This document shows, one piece after another, positions 1-12,226 of a stretch of DNA of 64,000 bases. Position numbers and translations under genes: made by a program. How positions within the stretch are numbered: the stretch's first letter is position 1; each line of letters starts with the position of its first letter. Origin of the DNA: Gonium pectorale (taxonomy: Eukaryota; Chlorophyta; Chlorophyceae; Chlamydomonadales; Volvocaceae); contig LSYV01000050.1 of NCBI GenBank assembly GCA_001584585.1, positions 544,599 to 608,598 of the forward strand, read 5' to 3'. The notes beneath the pieces are model-generated. The model saw nothing but the letters and a program-made list of their open reading frames with translations. It did no database searches and was not told the DNA's origin.

Positions 1-3000
1 ACGTTCTGGTGGGGGCGCGGGAGCGCAGGGGGCCAGGGCGGGCGGGCGGTGATCGAGGGGAAAGGCGAGGAGCTAGCGAGCGCGCCATGTCCGTCCAGCA
101 CCGTCATAACACGTCTCTAGCCGTACGTGCGGACCCGTGCCCATACTCGCTCCCGCTCTGTACCCGTCCACGCGAATATGGACGCTGCTCTGTGGCGCCT
201 CTGCCCGGCCCCGACCGCCCCTCTATCTCCACTCACCACCGTGTCCCCGAACAGGCAGAACCGCGGCATGCGGTCGCCCACCACCCCGCTGGTGACGGGC
301 CCGCTGTGCAGCCCCACGCGCAGCTTCACAGGCTCGCCGGTGTGGGGCAGGCGGACCTCGCGGGCGGCGCGGAGCATGGCCTGGCGGGGGAGTGAGGGAG
401 ATGACGACCAGGGGGAGAGCGATGTAAGAGCGCAGAAAGCAGGGTAGAGAGGCTGTTCTGTGATATCTCACCAACACGCCGCTCAGCCTGCGCAGCGCCG
501 ACTCGGCCCGCACAGCCCACCTTTGCGAACTCGAGCACCCTCAGCGCGTGCAGCGGGTCCTCCGTCCCCGAGATGACGGACTTGTAGCCGTCCTCGTCGT
601 ACGCCACCAGCCCACCAGCAACCACGTAGCAGTCTTGACAGGGCAGGCGAGGCCGGTTGAGGAGCCGGAGGCGGTTTATATTGGGGCGTGAGGGCGGCAT
701 GAGGCCAGGCGAAGCGCATTTGATGAATTACACGCCAGGCAGGCGGGCACAAGAAACAACTCGGGCATAAGCAGAATTACACGCCAGACAGGAGCGCCAT
801 GCGGCCCTCCCCTCCTGCCCTACGGCGTGTGGGTTCCGGTGCCTGCCTCACCTCCAATGGTCTCCACCTTGTACACCTTATAAATGTCTACCAGGCCGTC
901 AAAACGGCTGTAGAGCTCGTTTAGGAACGTCATGATGGTAAAAGGAGTGGACGCGTGGCAGGCTGGCGTGAAGCCCTGTTGGACGAGGTGCGGAGACGGA
1001 CAGTGCAGATAGAGGCGGTAAGGGACCACGAATACTGAGGGGAGGACGCGGTAAGAGCGCGGCTCTCGGCTAGTGGGCGCTGACGTGTCCCGTGCCGACT
1101 CCAGAGCCCGCATGAGGTGGACAAGCGGGGGCCGGGGCGGCACACGCGCAAGGGGCTCACTACGCACCACAATGTCGCAGAAGAGGATGGTGACGCAGGG
1201 GTGCCAGGTGGCCAGCGACGCCAGCTTGCAGGCGTTCCGGACTGGGAATTGCAGCAGGCTGCCCCCGTCCGCTCCCAGCGCGGGGCCGGCAGCCGCCGCT
1301 GCGTTGCTGAGGGTCATGTACTCAATGACGTGGCGCGGGAAGATGCTCTCCAGCAGCTGCGGGGAGGGGCGAGGAGAGAAGGGCGGCGTCCAAAAGGGGC
1401 GTGCGTGGAGTGCGTAGAGGTGTAGGTGTAGGTGGGGGGCACAGCATACGGCTGCCACCGATGCTCGCAAGTTCTAGGGCCTTGGAATCAGAGTCACCTG
1501 CACCTCTCCGACCATCGCTGCAAGCTCCATTCCTCTCTCTGTCCCCCACCTCCTGCAGATTCAGCCCTACCTTGTGCTCCTGCTCCAGCAGCCTCGACAG
1601 CTGCGACTGCACCTCCACCTGCTCCGAAACGTCCACCTGCGTCACCGTGAGGGTCAGGGGTCCGCGGCCCCATGCCGGCGCCGTCACGCCCCCGCCGTCT
1701 GCGTCAGCGGCGGGGGCAATCCCGCAGGCGGCACCACCGGGCACCTCGTCGCCGCCGCTGGCGCGGGCCCCGCCTCCGGCCGCTGCTGTGCACAGCGAGA
1801 TGTGGATCTTGTGGTACACGGGGCGGACCGAGGGCTGCTGCTGCCGCCTCATCGAGGGCGCCGCCGATGCAGCGGAAGTGGGAGCCGCCGCCCGCGCTGC
1901 GGCCGCGGACCACCGTTGTGTGGGAGCCAGCAGCACGGGTGCCGTCACGGTAGCCTGCGCGGGCGTGATGGCGGACGCCGCCCCCGGTGAAGGGGAGCCG
2001 TCGGTTGGGGCATCTGGGGAGGCCTGGATGGCTGGCAACGGCGGCGACGACGGCGGCGCTGCCTGGAGTGCCTGCTTGCCTGCGAGCGAGAGCGCGGTTT
2101 GCCTTCCCGGCAGCTCCGACTGCGACCGCTCAAAAGGATGGCCGCAGCTGTTGCCCGTCAGCGGGGCAGTGTTGCCAGCGGAGATGCCTGCCCGGGGCGA
2201 CTGGGATGTGTCGACCCCCATCGGCTGAGCCTCGGTGTATGGAGGCCCCGCGCGCGACGGCTCGCAGCCAGTCGAGTGGAACATGGCGCTTGCTGGGCTC
2301 GTGCCGGCGCCGGTGCAGCGGCGCATGGCGGAAGCGGCGCGCGGGTCGGTACTGGCGGTGCCGTATGGTGCAAAGCCTTGCCCCGCCGCTCCCGGCGCCG
2401 GAGCGGGGTCGAACCCCATGTGCCCCACGTTCAGCTGGGAGAAGCTGGACAGGAGCTGACGGACGCGCACTGACGGGTCCTGCGCACGAGAGCGGCCGCG
2501 GCCGCCGCGCCGGGAGTTGGATGCGGGGGACATGGTGGGGCTGCCTCCGCTGGCCAAGCTGTCCGTCTCTGGCCCCATAGTGGGCGGGCGGCTCTGCCGT
2601 ATGCCCGACGCTCGGAAGAGCCCGAGCTGGTTGGGGCTGTAGGTCATGCTGCGTGCGGTCTCGAGCTCCATGTGGCCGCCAGCCAGGGCGTCGGCGGGGC
2701 TGGCGCAGCTGCCGCGCCGGAACGTGTTTACGTGGGGCAGCGGCATCATCATATGCGGCACCGGCAGCGCGTCCGCGTGCGCGCGCGAGGGCTGCGAGCT
2801 GCGGGGGTCGGCGCGGGCGCGGGTGGTGCTGGAGGCGCGCGGCCACATGGCGTTGTCGCATGACGCCACGCCCTCCTCGTGGCGCTCGTCCACGGAGAGC
2901 AGTCCGGCCCCGCCCGTGCCCGGGAACGCCTCTATGACGCTGCGCGAGCGGCGGAGCGGCCATGGCCGCACCGGCACGCCACCGGCGTCGCCCGGCGCCA

Positions 3001-6000
3001 TCGCGGCCACGGCCGCGCGGTCTGGTGAGATGATGAGGGTGGGGGCGCCGTCTGCTTCCGGGGGGGCCGTGTCACCGCCGGCCAGCGTCGGGGAGACCGG
3101 GCACACGGGCAGCGTGTATGGCAGGGAGATGGTGGCCGGCAGCGAGGGCGCGTCGCTGTCCGGCGCAGTGCCAAACGTCGGCCGCAGCTCCGAATCCACG
3201 TCAACCACCGTGGTCACAGAGGGCTCCCGCATGGCCGCCGTAGCAGCAGCGACAACTGTGGCTCCCGCGCCGCCGCTGGCGCCGACAGACCACGACGCCA
3301 CCGCCCCTGCGGCAGGCACGACCGCCGACAGCGCTGGCATGAGCAAAGGTCGCCCGTCGTCTCCTGCTGAGACCGGCGCAGGGAGGCCGCCGGTCGGCGT
3401 TGCAACCGACGGTTCCAGGGCAAAGTCCATTCCAGCACCGAAGGCACGCGGTGGAGCGCTTGGGCTGCCGCTGCAACGGCCGCCGCCATAGCTGCTGCCA
3501 CCGCCGGCAGTGCCGCCGTGGACGTTGCCATCGCCGCGGCTGCCTCTGCCCGCCTCCATGCGTGACGTCTCGGCCCTCCCGTCCGCAGCCAGCGCCGCCA
3601 GCGCCGCGCTGACCATTGTGTCCGAAAGCGTGCTGACAGCGCGGCGCGAAGTGCGCATCTTCCTTGCCGTTGCGTTGGCAGCGGCTGCGCCCACGATACG
3701 TTGCAGTGTGGAGCCGGCGCCGGCGCCGCCGGTGGCGGCGGCAGCGGCGAGAGGCGATCCAACACCTGGCGACATCGCTGCACCGCCGCCGGCGCCGCCA
3801 CCGCCGCTGCCCTCACTCTGTCGGTCCACCAGCGAAGCCATGCAGGCAAGGGACGGCACGCGGACGCTCACATCCGATGCCGCCGCGAAGAGGAGCACCG
3901 CGTCCGCCACTGCGCCTGCCGCGGGCTGGTGCGGAGAGCTACCGGTCGACCCAAACGCAGGCACCCAACCGCTCATGCCCGCCAGGCTGCCGCCGCTGCG
4001 CTGCCTGTGCTGTCGGTCATTGGGCGACAGTGGCGGCGATGGCAACGGCTGCAGCGGCGGTGGCGGCTGTAGGAGCGTTGGCGGCGGTGGTGATGGCTGC
4101 AGTGAAGGCAGCGGCTGCAGCAATGGTGGAGCGTGCAGCCGAGGTGACGGCTGGGGCAGTGGAGGCGGTTGGCACGGTATCCACGGGTGCAGCTCGTCCC
4201 GATGGGGAGCAGCCGCTGCCCAGGAGGGCGCCGGAGCGGCATGGCCCGCCATCCCCGCACCCGCACCGGGAGCCGGATCCTGCAGCTGGGGTCCGTCTAT
4301 CCTGGCAGACGGACCGCAGGAGTCATGGCTGCCCGCTACGGTCGGCCGCACGGCTGTAAGTGCCTCGGTCGCCGCTGCTGCGGGGGACCCATCGCCGTCA
4401 CCGTCTTCGGTGCGCGGTGCGGGCTCGTGCGGCCGGAGAGCACCGTCCGCCGAGGAGGGCATGGCGGCAGTGGTAGCGGATGTGGCTGAGGTGGCCGCGC
4501 CCGTGGCCGTGCAATCCGACATGGCGGCAGCAGCGGAGGCGGAGGCGGAGCCCTCCGACTCCCACCCCTTAGTGCCAATCCGGGGCCCGAACGACCTCGG
4601 TAGGACGCCGAGGCGCAGCCTGGCGAGTTCGTTGCCGCTGCAGTACTCGCGCGGAGGCGCCGACACGTCAAGGCTTATGCGTCCCGTGGGCGTGGGCCTC
4701 CAGGATCGGGCGGTGCAGCTCGCGAAGCGGCTCGTAATCAGCAGAGGCCTGTTGGCGTCGTTGTTGTTGCTGCTGCCGACGCTAAACCATCTGAGCGGCA
4801 ACGGGTCTCGCGCCATGCTGCTGGGCGACCCGGGCCGGGGGCCCCCGGACCCAAAGAGGACCTCGGAACGGACCTGCGCGGGCAGGTCGGTCTGGCACGC
4901 ACTCAGCGCAATGCTGCGCGGCAGCTGCAGCGGCGGGTCGACCGGCGGCGGTCGCTGCTCCCCCTGCTGTGCATCTGCCGCCGGAGCCACTCGCTGCCCT
5001 TGCTCCTGCTCGCCCTGCCTTTGCCGCTGCTGCGCCACTTCAGACCCCTGCGGCAGCGGCTGATCGTGGTGCCTCTGCTCCGGTAGCTGCTGGGGCGACA
5101 CGTCCTGCGCGGCAGCGGGGTGGGCCTGCACGGTCTGGAGCGACCCTTGAGCAGGCGCGGGCGCGGCATGGGGCAGCCTAGGTGCGCGGCCAACTGCCTC
5201 CTCTTGCCGCCCGTCAGCCTGCGCCGCAGCCACCCTGGCCGAGTCAGGATCGCTGCTGTCACGAGCCATGGCCATCAGCTGCGGCAGCGACAGTGGCGGC
5301 ATCGTGAGCGTGGGGCTGCCCTGGCGTGCAAGTGCCAGGACCCCGCCAGCGGCCGGCGCCCCGATGGCCTTGTGGTGGCTGCAGTGGCTTCGGCTGCTGA
5401 AGGCGCCGCTGCCCGTCAGCATGAGGCCGTTCAGCAGAGCCTCTTCGTCTGGGTACAGCGTGCTGTCCGTCTGGAGCGTGCCCAGGCTGGTGCGGCGCGT
5501 GGAGGTCAGGGGCGTCCCGTGGGTCAGTCCGGCGTGCCCCACCGTCGTGTTCGTGCTGCTGGCAGCACCGTGTCGGATGACCCGTGGGTCGGCGACTCCC
5601 TGCTCGGCGCGGTCCACCAGGGAGGGCGAGCTTGGCAGGTCCGAGGCCACCTGCGCCATTCGCCGACCAAGAGGGCAGGACGTTGAAGCCGCGTCAGGGC
5701 GTGCACGAAGCGGGTGCGCGGCCGTGCGAGTGAGGGAGGCGTGCGAGTGAGGCGAGCTCCTCATCGCCGTGCGTTGGGGGCACAGCTGCAGCGGCAGCGA
5801 CTCATGGATCAGAGGACGCGCGCGCCATCGACTCACTCACCCTTTTCGCAGGACCCTCCGCTGCGCCGCCGCCGGCCCTGAGGGAGTCGAGCGCGCCGGT
5901 GGCGGAGATCATGTCCTGCCGGAGCGGCGGACGCCCGGAGTGGCCGCCCACCCCGCCGTAACCCGCAGCCCCTCCGCCTGCGGTCCCGTCCCCTCCCGGG

Positions 6001-8564
6001 CGCACCCACACAGACATGTCCTCTCGCTCGCCGTAGGGGCACGGGGGCCTGGAGCCCAGCTGGCCGCGGCCCGCGTTGCTGCCCACCAGCTGGAACGGCG
6101 AGGGCGGCATCGTCGAGTTGATGAGGCTGAGGCTGCGCCGCACCACCTGCTGCCTGCTGCTGCAGTGGCGGGAGCCGGCCCGGCTGCCGCCGCCACCGCC
6201 GCCGCCGCCGGCCCGTGAGGAACGGCTGAAGCCGCCAGCAGACTGCGACGCCTCAAGCAGCCCCTCCAGGAGCGCCCGCTCCAGCGCGTCCAGCTTGTGG
6301 GCGCTCGGCCGGGGGCCGCGCTCCGTGTCGGTGCCACGTGCGCTGCGGTGCTCTGCGGGCGCATTGCTGATGAATGGGTGGATGGTGGAGAGGCCCAGCG
6401 CGCCGCTGCCGCCACCGCCGCCAGCTGCGGCAGCGACGGCGGCATCCGCCTCGTCGGCCTCCTCCCGCAGCTGCGCTGCCCAGGCGCTGGGGTACAGCCG
6501 CACAACCGCCTCAAAGTCCTGCGCGCAAAGCATGCATCAGCATGCAAATAGAGCACGAAAGTGCACATGGAAAATGGGGCTTACCGCGGATCATGCCAAC
6601 GAATCATTCGACAGTGGTGGGTTGATAGCAAGCGGAGATCGCTGGCGCGCCCCTCCGTGCTGCTGCCCCTACACGCTCGCCAGAAGCCCGTGCTGCGCAA
6701 GGGACCGAAGGCCCGCGAGCGCGTCACACATAACGGCTAGCCACAACCTCCGAGTCCTCGCCTTTATTGCCGTGCCCCACTTTCCCCCTGTTTCGGCCTC
6801 CATCGCTCGTACCTCGCCTGCCTCCAGCGCAGCCACCATCCTCTGCCGGAACGCCGCCGGTCCCTCGTGGACCAGGCTATCCTGCCTTGCCAGCAGGCCT
6901 CCGTGCTCCCCCGCACCGGCCTCTCCGCCCCCCAGCAGCAGGTTCAGCAGCGTGCTGCCGAGCGGCCGACCTGTGACGTCGCCGAAGAGGGCAACACTGC
7001 GCGGGTTCTGAAATAGCACGCGCCTGGAAGGAGAGCATGGGTAGTAGGGCGGAGGTCAGAGCCATGTAAATGTGTGTAGCCTTGCAGAGTGCGGAAATAG
7101 TGAAGAATGCACCACGCAGGCTCCACACCTGCCTTTTGATGCTATGTCCCCGCTAGCGGCGGGTGAATCCTATGTCAAGTGGCCGCCCCGCGCGCACGTC
7201 GTTACAACGAAAGAAAGCAGTACCGCAAGGGGCTTACCCACAGACACCGAGCTACGTACCCGCTGTGCCCATACTCGAGCATCGTGACACAGCACGGGAG
7301 CGACTTGAGGCACACACCCGGAGGCTCCACCGGCGTCGCCGCGGTCGGCTGCTGCCCGCTCGGGAGGCAGACACCTCGCGCTGCGAGGGCGCGAGACGAT
7401 CGCTGCTGATGCTGATGCTGCTCCCAATTGCCGCTTGCTGCGTCCCACCAGACCGGCGCTGCTGCCATGAAACCGTTTGGATCCGCAGCCCCTTCCGCCT
7501 TCGACGTCGCCGCGGCCCGCTGCGGCCATTGCGACCGATGGCCCAACGCGCTGGTGCAGATGGTGGCCGGGGTCAGGAGAACCGCTGGCACCATGTTCGG
7601 CTCATCAGCTCCGGCGCGTCTTGCCGATAGGCTACTGCGGTCCCGATGCCCCACCTTCCACAGGCAGCTCTGGACCTGTCACGTGGCAGGACCAAGTTCT
7701 GCGTTGATATTCACGTTCTGTGCGCGGCGTGGGCGAATGATAAGGTTCGGCTTGGATCGAAGCCGTTTGAGACCGGCACCATGGTCATGTACAGGCCAAC
7801 AGCTAATCCCAAGAGCTAATGCTAATGTCAACAGCAAGCTCTTTGCTAGGGGCCCTTTCCCCTGAGTCAGCATACCAGAATGTGTTGGGGTCCGGCCGGG
7901 CACGGCACAAACAACGGCGAGGAAGAACCGTCGCGCTGCATCAGCGGCACCTGAATTTCACAGTTAGCACCTGCAACAGCGCATCTGCTCCCGGCCGGGC
8001 GCGAAGTAGAGGTTTCAGGGAGTGAAAACCGATTTGGGAGCCATGGACAGCATAGGTAGACCGGGCAGGCCGGGCCGCTCATCAAACAGCCCAAAAGCTG
8101 CTCGGAGGTTAATGCAAATTACCTTGCAGCCATTTTCACTGCAGCGACGATCGTTGGCTCCGCGGCGAGCCAGGAGTCGACAGCGCGCCTTGCCCTGGCC
8201 TCGTCCTGGCAACACAAGGGACGATCATTAGCAGCGTACAAAGGTTGCCGCACAAGTAATTTCTGCACGCGGTGCTTGCTGCTGCGCTCACCTGCTGAGC
8301 GCTGGCGCAAGAAGAGTAGTAAAGAAAGGGGGCCCCGCCTGCTACCGGCGCGGTCGAATCCCCTCGTGTGGCGCATTGGAACGCGCGGAAGCAGCCTAGC
8401 AGCGCTCGGAGGGCTGTAGGTGGCCCAACTGTCCCCGCCCCGCTCCGGGCTCCGAGCACCAAAGCTGAGGTGCTGTGTTCACATACAATAGTACGCACAA
8501 CTCCAGTGTCAAGAATCAACTGCTCTACGTTGCTGGACAGTCTTGAAGCTCGGCTGTGAGGCAT
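1..8564 (-). CDS. PAS-linked class III nucleotide cyclase, guanylate type (3' end off the window)
   Basis: Makes a cyclic nucleotide from NTP. Exons: 8564-8292, 8205-8123, 7634-7260, 7023-6813, 6518-5841, 5650-1571, 1356-1168, 975-852, 633-521, 380-237, then 5 to the edge; all phases join. Exons 3-5 give PAS-like sequence ([21 protein letters not shown]). The end of exon 6 ([20 protein letters not shown]) is the usual PAS-to-cyclase linker. The catalytic domain has [17 protein letters not shown] with a metal-binding Asp, KVETIGDCY with the second Asp, and FCLFGDTVN. The Glu in VETIGD and the Cys in FCLFGD are the guanine-selecting pair; adenylate cyclases usually have Lys and Asp there. The 4-kb sixth exon is mostly Ala/Ser/Gly/Pro/Gln-rich and looks disordered. 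ATG at 8564 has an in-frame stop upstream at 8592-8594. No transmembrane segment is obvious. The first three exons rest on splice signals only and are less certain than the domain. Confidence 0.85.
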
Positions 8565-9744
8565 GGCAAGTGCCTCTTCAAGTGCCTCCGCTCAGACAGT
8601 GCATGAGAGGCATATCAACATAATCTACAATTTTGCAAGGGAAACGTATAGTAACCTGACGACAACAAGGGTAAGGATGAAAGGAGGGGGAACCATGCCA
8701 GCGGTGTCGTACCGAGCGATAAGCTGGAAATCGTTTGAGGAGTACACGGTACAACACTGTAAGAAGCCGGTGTCATACTTGCTGCCTCAGGAGCCTGCAA
8801 ACCCGACGATTTGCCTCATCTTCCTGGGCCATTGCGTTTTGTCACGAATGTTAAGTGTTATAAGCGTAAGCAATCCACTTCTAAGGTCCTGGATCTCATG
8901 ACAAACAAATCCACGGAGGTAGGCCGGTAGGCCGTGGTCACGATTTTCGGCTTCACACTGGCATCATACAATACACTAATTTGCAAGTTTATATTTTGTG
9001 ACCCTCAATGCAATTCCTTCGAATCGTTGCATGTGCCGTTCCATCTTCCGTGGCGAGTTTGAAGAGGCGTCGCGTTCATTGTGCTCACAAATGTGCCCCA
9101 TGAGATGCCTATTAAATATTTAGGTGTGCATGGTCGCAGGTGCGGTGGCTCTGTACAGCAAGCAGTGCGTGAGGCGATGGCGCATGCCCACGCAAAAGCG
9201 AGCGGAGCTGGGGCCCACTAGCGGCGTGCCCCGTGCGGCCCACTAGCCCAATAGTAATCGAGCCATTGGCCAACGCTACACGCCAACAATGAGTACCCGC
9301 CTTGCGGTCCCACATCTAGTACGCGCGCGCTAAATGACCCTATCAAACCGCCATGATGGAACCTCATTGTGACCGGCTAGGATAAAGGTGCAAGAAAGGA
9401 TCATACACTCGACACATCTAAGACGGTTCATGGCGCCATGCCGCCTGATTGCAGCGGTAAGTCCCGTCCCGAACAGGGGACGCCTGGTCCAAACCCCGGT
9501 CGGATGCTGCTTCGAGCGCAGACGGTACCTGACTCTATGTTTCTGTCGTCCATTCCAGGTCTGTATTACGCCAATCGGCGGTTCGGGGGTGCGGGCTGGG
9601 CGCCCCCGGTAACCGCTGGCCGCCGATGGACTGGCCACTTCGTCGGCCGCTCGCCGGAACCTCACACCCTCTACTTATAGTCAGGTAACTATTCTGGTGA
9701 CACACCGGGAGGGCCCGTCTGCTCGTATACCTCGCCCGCCATGC

Positions 9745-9840
9745 CCTGTACTCGACGCCCTGCTGGAAACATCACACCCTCGGGTGTGTATGTCCGTAGA
9801 GGCTGCCTTCCCCGTTTCTGGTTCTTTTTTTATGCGTACT
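9745..9840 (+). repeat. Dispersed repeat, copy A
   Basis: Shares ordered blocks with 11050-11150 and 59045-59150: a gaaac(a/g)tc(a/g)c core, a gggtgtgt-g-cc segment, an agaggc segment, then a T-rich tail. The three copies are in the same orientation but about 60-80% alike by eye. No protein frame crosses it. It looks like an old fragment of a transposable element or a small dispersed repeat; the family is not recognised. Confidence 0.55.
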
Positions 9841-9845
9841 GTCAG

Positions 9846-9888
9846 GCACCCGGGTACCACTTCCGCCCTGGGCTGAGTCAGGGAATGG
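9846..9888 (+). repeat. Arm of a short imperfect inverted repeat (partner near 10687-10752)
   Basis: The block cacccgggtaccact appears here and, reverse-complemented, near 10730-10750. The ends of the arms (ggctgagtcagg here, cctgactcaacc at about 10688) also correspond, with extra bases inside the right arm. The arms enclose about 0.8 kb without a convincing reading frame. This could be the terminal repeats of a decayed non-autonomous DNA transposon. Confidence 0.35.
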
Positions 9889-10686
9889 CTAAACTTTGAG
9901 GGGTCATAACACCCCTGGTAAAAAGCCGGCGGAGGCTGGGAAAGCTGGGGCAGGTCTGTCTAGATGTCCTCTTGCGGCCTGCTACGGTCCGGTGCTCCGC
10001 CGACATTTTACCAAGTGCCGTACAGGGCCTGCCGTACAAGGGGTCTAGAGCACAAAGTCGTAAACCAGCTACTGTAAGACCCGCCTCTCCAGTGTTGAAT
10101 GCCTAAAGTACGCTTATATACATATATAGGAGCGTTTGTGGGGTTGTCTCGAGCTAGGGCAAGCCTAGGGCGGACTAAACCACAGTTTGGGTCGGTGGGT
10201 CACGTGCCAGATGACCGCATCCAACCCGCTAAAATAACGAATATAACGCACAACTGTAGCATCATAAAAGTTGAACGTGTGCTCACGGGCCTTGGAATGG
10301 AGCGGGCGGCCCAACTCGCGAAAACAGCCTACATTTCGCATAGCGGGGGCCTCATTGAGGGCGCCGCACTCAAATACGTATCCTACTCAATGTAGACACC
10401 TACGAATGTGATCTTTCCGCTTCATTGCAGCTTAAATCTGCCTTCCAGCGGAGCGGCAGTTGAAGACAGTTGGCGGCAATTTGTGCTTTTCCTTGCCAAC
10501 TAGCCTTTGATTACAGCTGCTAAAGATTGTAGGACAAGTTTGTGGAGCTGTGCAAGGCGTATAAGGTGTTCTTGCACATGGTCGGGTCGACATTGGAGAC
10601 GCGCGCGCTATGCCCCAAGTATTGTTTGTGTCGAATGTATGTATGATACTAAACCCTTTTATGAAGAAAGGGCGGGCTTTGGCGGC

Positions 10687-10752
10687 CTGACTCAACCGGC
10701 TGGCGCACAAACCGGGAGTCTCCCCTGCCGGGAGTGGTACCCGGGTGGCTTG
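10687..10752 (-). repeat. Partner arm of the short inverted repeat at 9846-9888
   Basis: Contains gtggtacccgggtg and, at its left end, cctgactcaacc, both matching the other arm in reverse complement. It lies a few hundred bases before dispersed-repeat copy B. Confidence 0.35.
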
Positions 10753-11049
10753 AAGCTCCTCCAATACGGGGGTATCCGTTCACAGCATCTGTCTGCCTCG
10801 GCACTCAATCAGGCAAACAGGCCTTAGCCCTTCCGGAACGGGATCACCGGATACAGACTGGTATCGCTGGTGGCGCTGGCTGCCCTTCCGCCCCTGTCAC
10901 GACACATCGTGTGATCGACAGGACGCGTCGCAAGGCCCTTGCTTGCAGTAGCAATGAGTGCCCGCTGGCATAACGGGTCGCAGTGATTCCGACGCTTGGG
11001 GCGGTGATGGTGCGCAGACATGCGCATGCGTGTGCCTAACGTCACATGC

Positions 11050-11150
11050 CTTGAATTGTACCCGCCTGCACTACCGGAAACGTCGCGCCTTCGGGTGTGT
11101 ATGACCGTAGAGGCGGGCTTCCTCTTTCTCTGCAGATTTCTCTTTTTTGT
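11050..11150 (+). repeat. Dispersed repeat, copy B
   Basis: The closest relative is the copy at 59045-59150. Both begin gtacccgcc, continue gaaacgtc(g/a)cgcct, gggtgtgt, agaggcg or ggaggcg, and share tctgcagat before a run of T. No coding potential was seen. Confidence 0.55.
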
Positions 11151-12226
11151 AAGTGTTCATTGCTCTGTTGTGTGAGATATCAGTGTTGCTCGTGCTTGCA
11201 CCTTACTTGTTGGAGATCAAGGCCTCGTTTCGGAGCTATGTGGCAGGAGGCCATGTACGGCAATCTGAGCCTCTTAGTGCGCTCGTTGTGTGGCGAGCAA
11301 GCGTCTTGGCGCGCTTGCTCAGCGTTATAGACACACTATAGCGGTGCTACGGTGCACAACCGTCGGCATTTCTGCTTGCCTGCCCAAAGACCACTCAAAC
11401 ATCTCGTGGACAATCCACAGCTCTGCTCATTGCTCGGGCATTCTGGGCTTGCCAGGCAGGCGCTGCATCGCCACTGGCCCGTACGCTCATCATTTTGCTC
11501 ACTTGACGCCCAGTCCACATCGCCCTTCGTCGCATCCTCAACATTGATATCATTCACTTAGTCTGCAAGGGGTGTCCTCTCCAAACCCGTATCATGCATG
11601 CACAAGAAAGATCTCGTCATCTGGTTCGGCCCGACCCGCACCATACAAACCCGTGTTTACTGCCTCCGCACTTCCATACGGCGATTTCTCTGCCTTTGCA
11701 CTACTTGGCCCATGGGCCCGACGTGCACCGCGATCCCTCGCCCTTTCCGTAAAAAAACGCCGATTTACATAGCGTCCAGAGCGCTAAACTACCGATGGGT
11801 CATTTAGCGTACATCCCCCGGAGGTTGTAAGACATGAGCTTGTAACAAAATCGCAAAAATCGTAAGACATGGCTTCCGTCGCCGTTGACCGTTGGTGAGT
11901 GGTTCCGCTCACCACCAGGCACCACCCACTTCACACGGGAGTCCCCTGAGCTCATACGATCAGGAACGCCGAAGGTGTTTCCTCGTATGTAACCAGTGCG
12001 ATCTAACGAAGCAAGTACCCAGACCCTGACACCCCGTAAGGCTTCATAAGCAGGTCTTTCCCGAGCCATAATAGGAAGTATGACCCAATGCATATTGTTT
12101 GGACGTGTTCACGCACCCCATCCGGCATACACTTTCTAACCCACTTGATCGCCGGTCCCCCATACCGCTGGGTTGCGCTGCAACAGGCCCTGAACGGAAC
12201 GCGGCACTGCCCGGCGCCGGTCCCGC

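Larger units (their letters stand above)
8565..12226. other. Gene-poor stretch between the cyclase and the tRNA deaminase genes
   Basis: It would contain the cyclase promoter (right of 8564) and the deaminase 3' UTR (left of 12227). Open frames here are short and show no recognisable family. The base composition is visibly less GC-rich than in the flanking genes. It contains two copies of a dispersed repeat (near 9745-9840 and 11050-11150) and a short inverted repeat (near 9846-9888 and 10687-10752), described separately. A TTACA at about 11764 (TGTAA on the minus strand) could be the deaminase poly(A) signal, but at about 460 bases past the stop this is weak. Confidence 0.5.

Noticed and set aside
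3510..5063. Plus-strand frame of 517 codons
   Set aside because: Lies wholly antisense to the big cyclase exon; composition follows GC-rich codon shadowing and no domain is seen.
5651..5840. Alternative acceptor for the large cyclase exon at 5785
   Set aside because: It would leave an intron of only about 55 bases; the acceptor at 5650 gives a normal intron and the same phase.
8335..8365. tRNA B-box-like ggtcgaatcccc
   Set aside because: No matching A box or cloverleaf, and it lies in the first cyclase exon.
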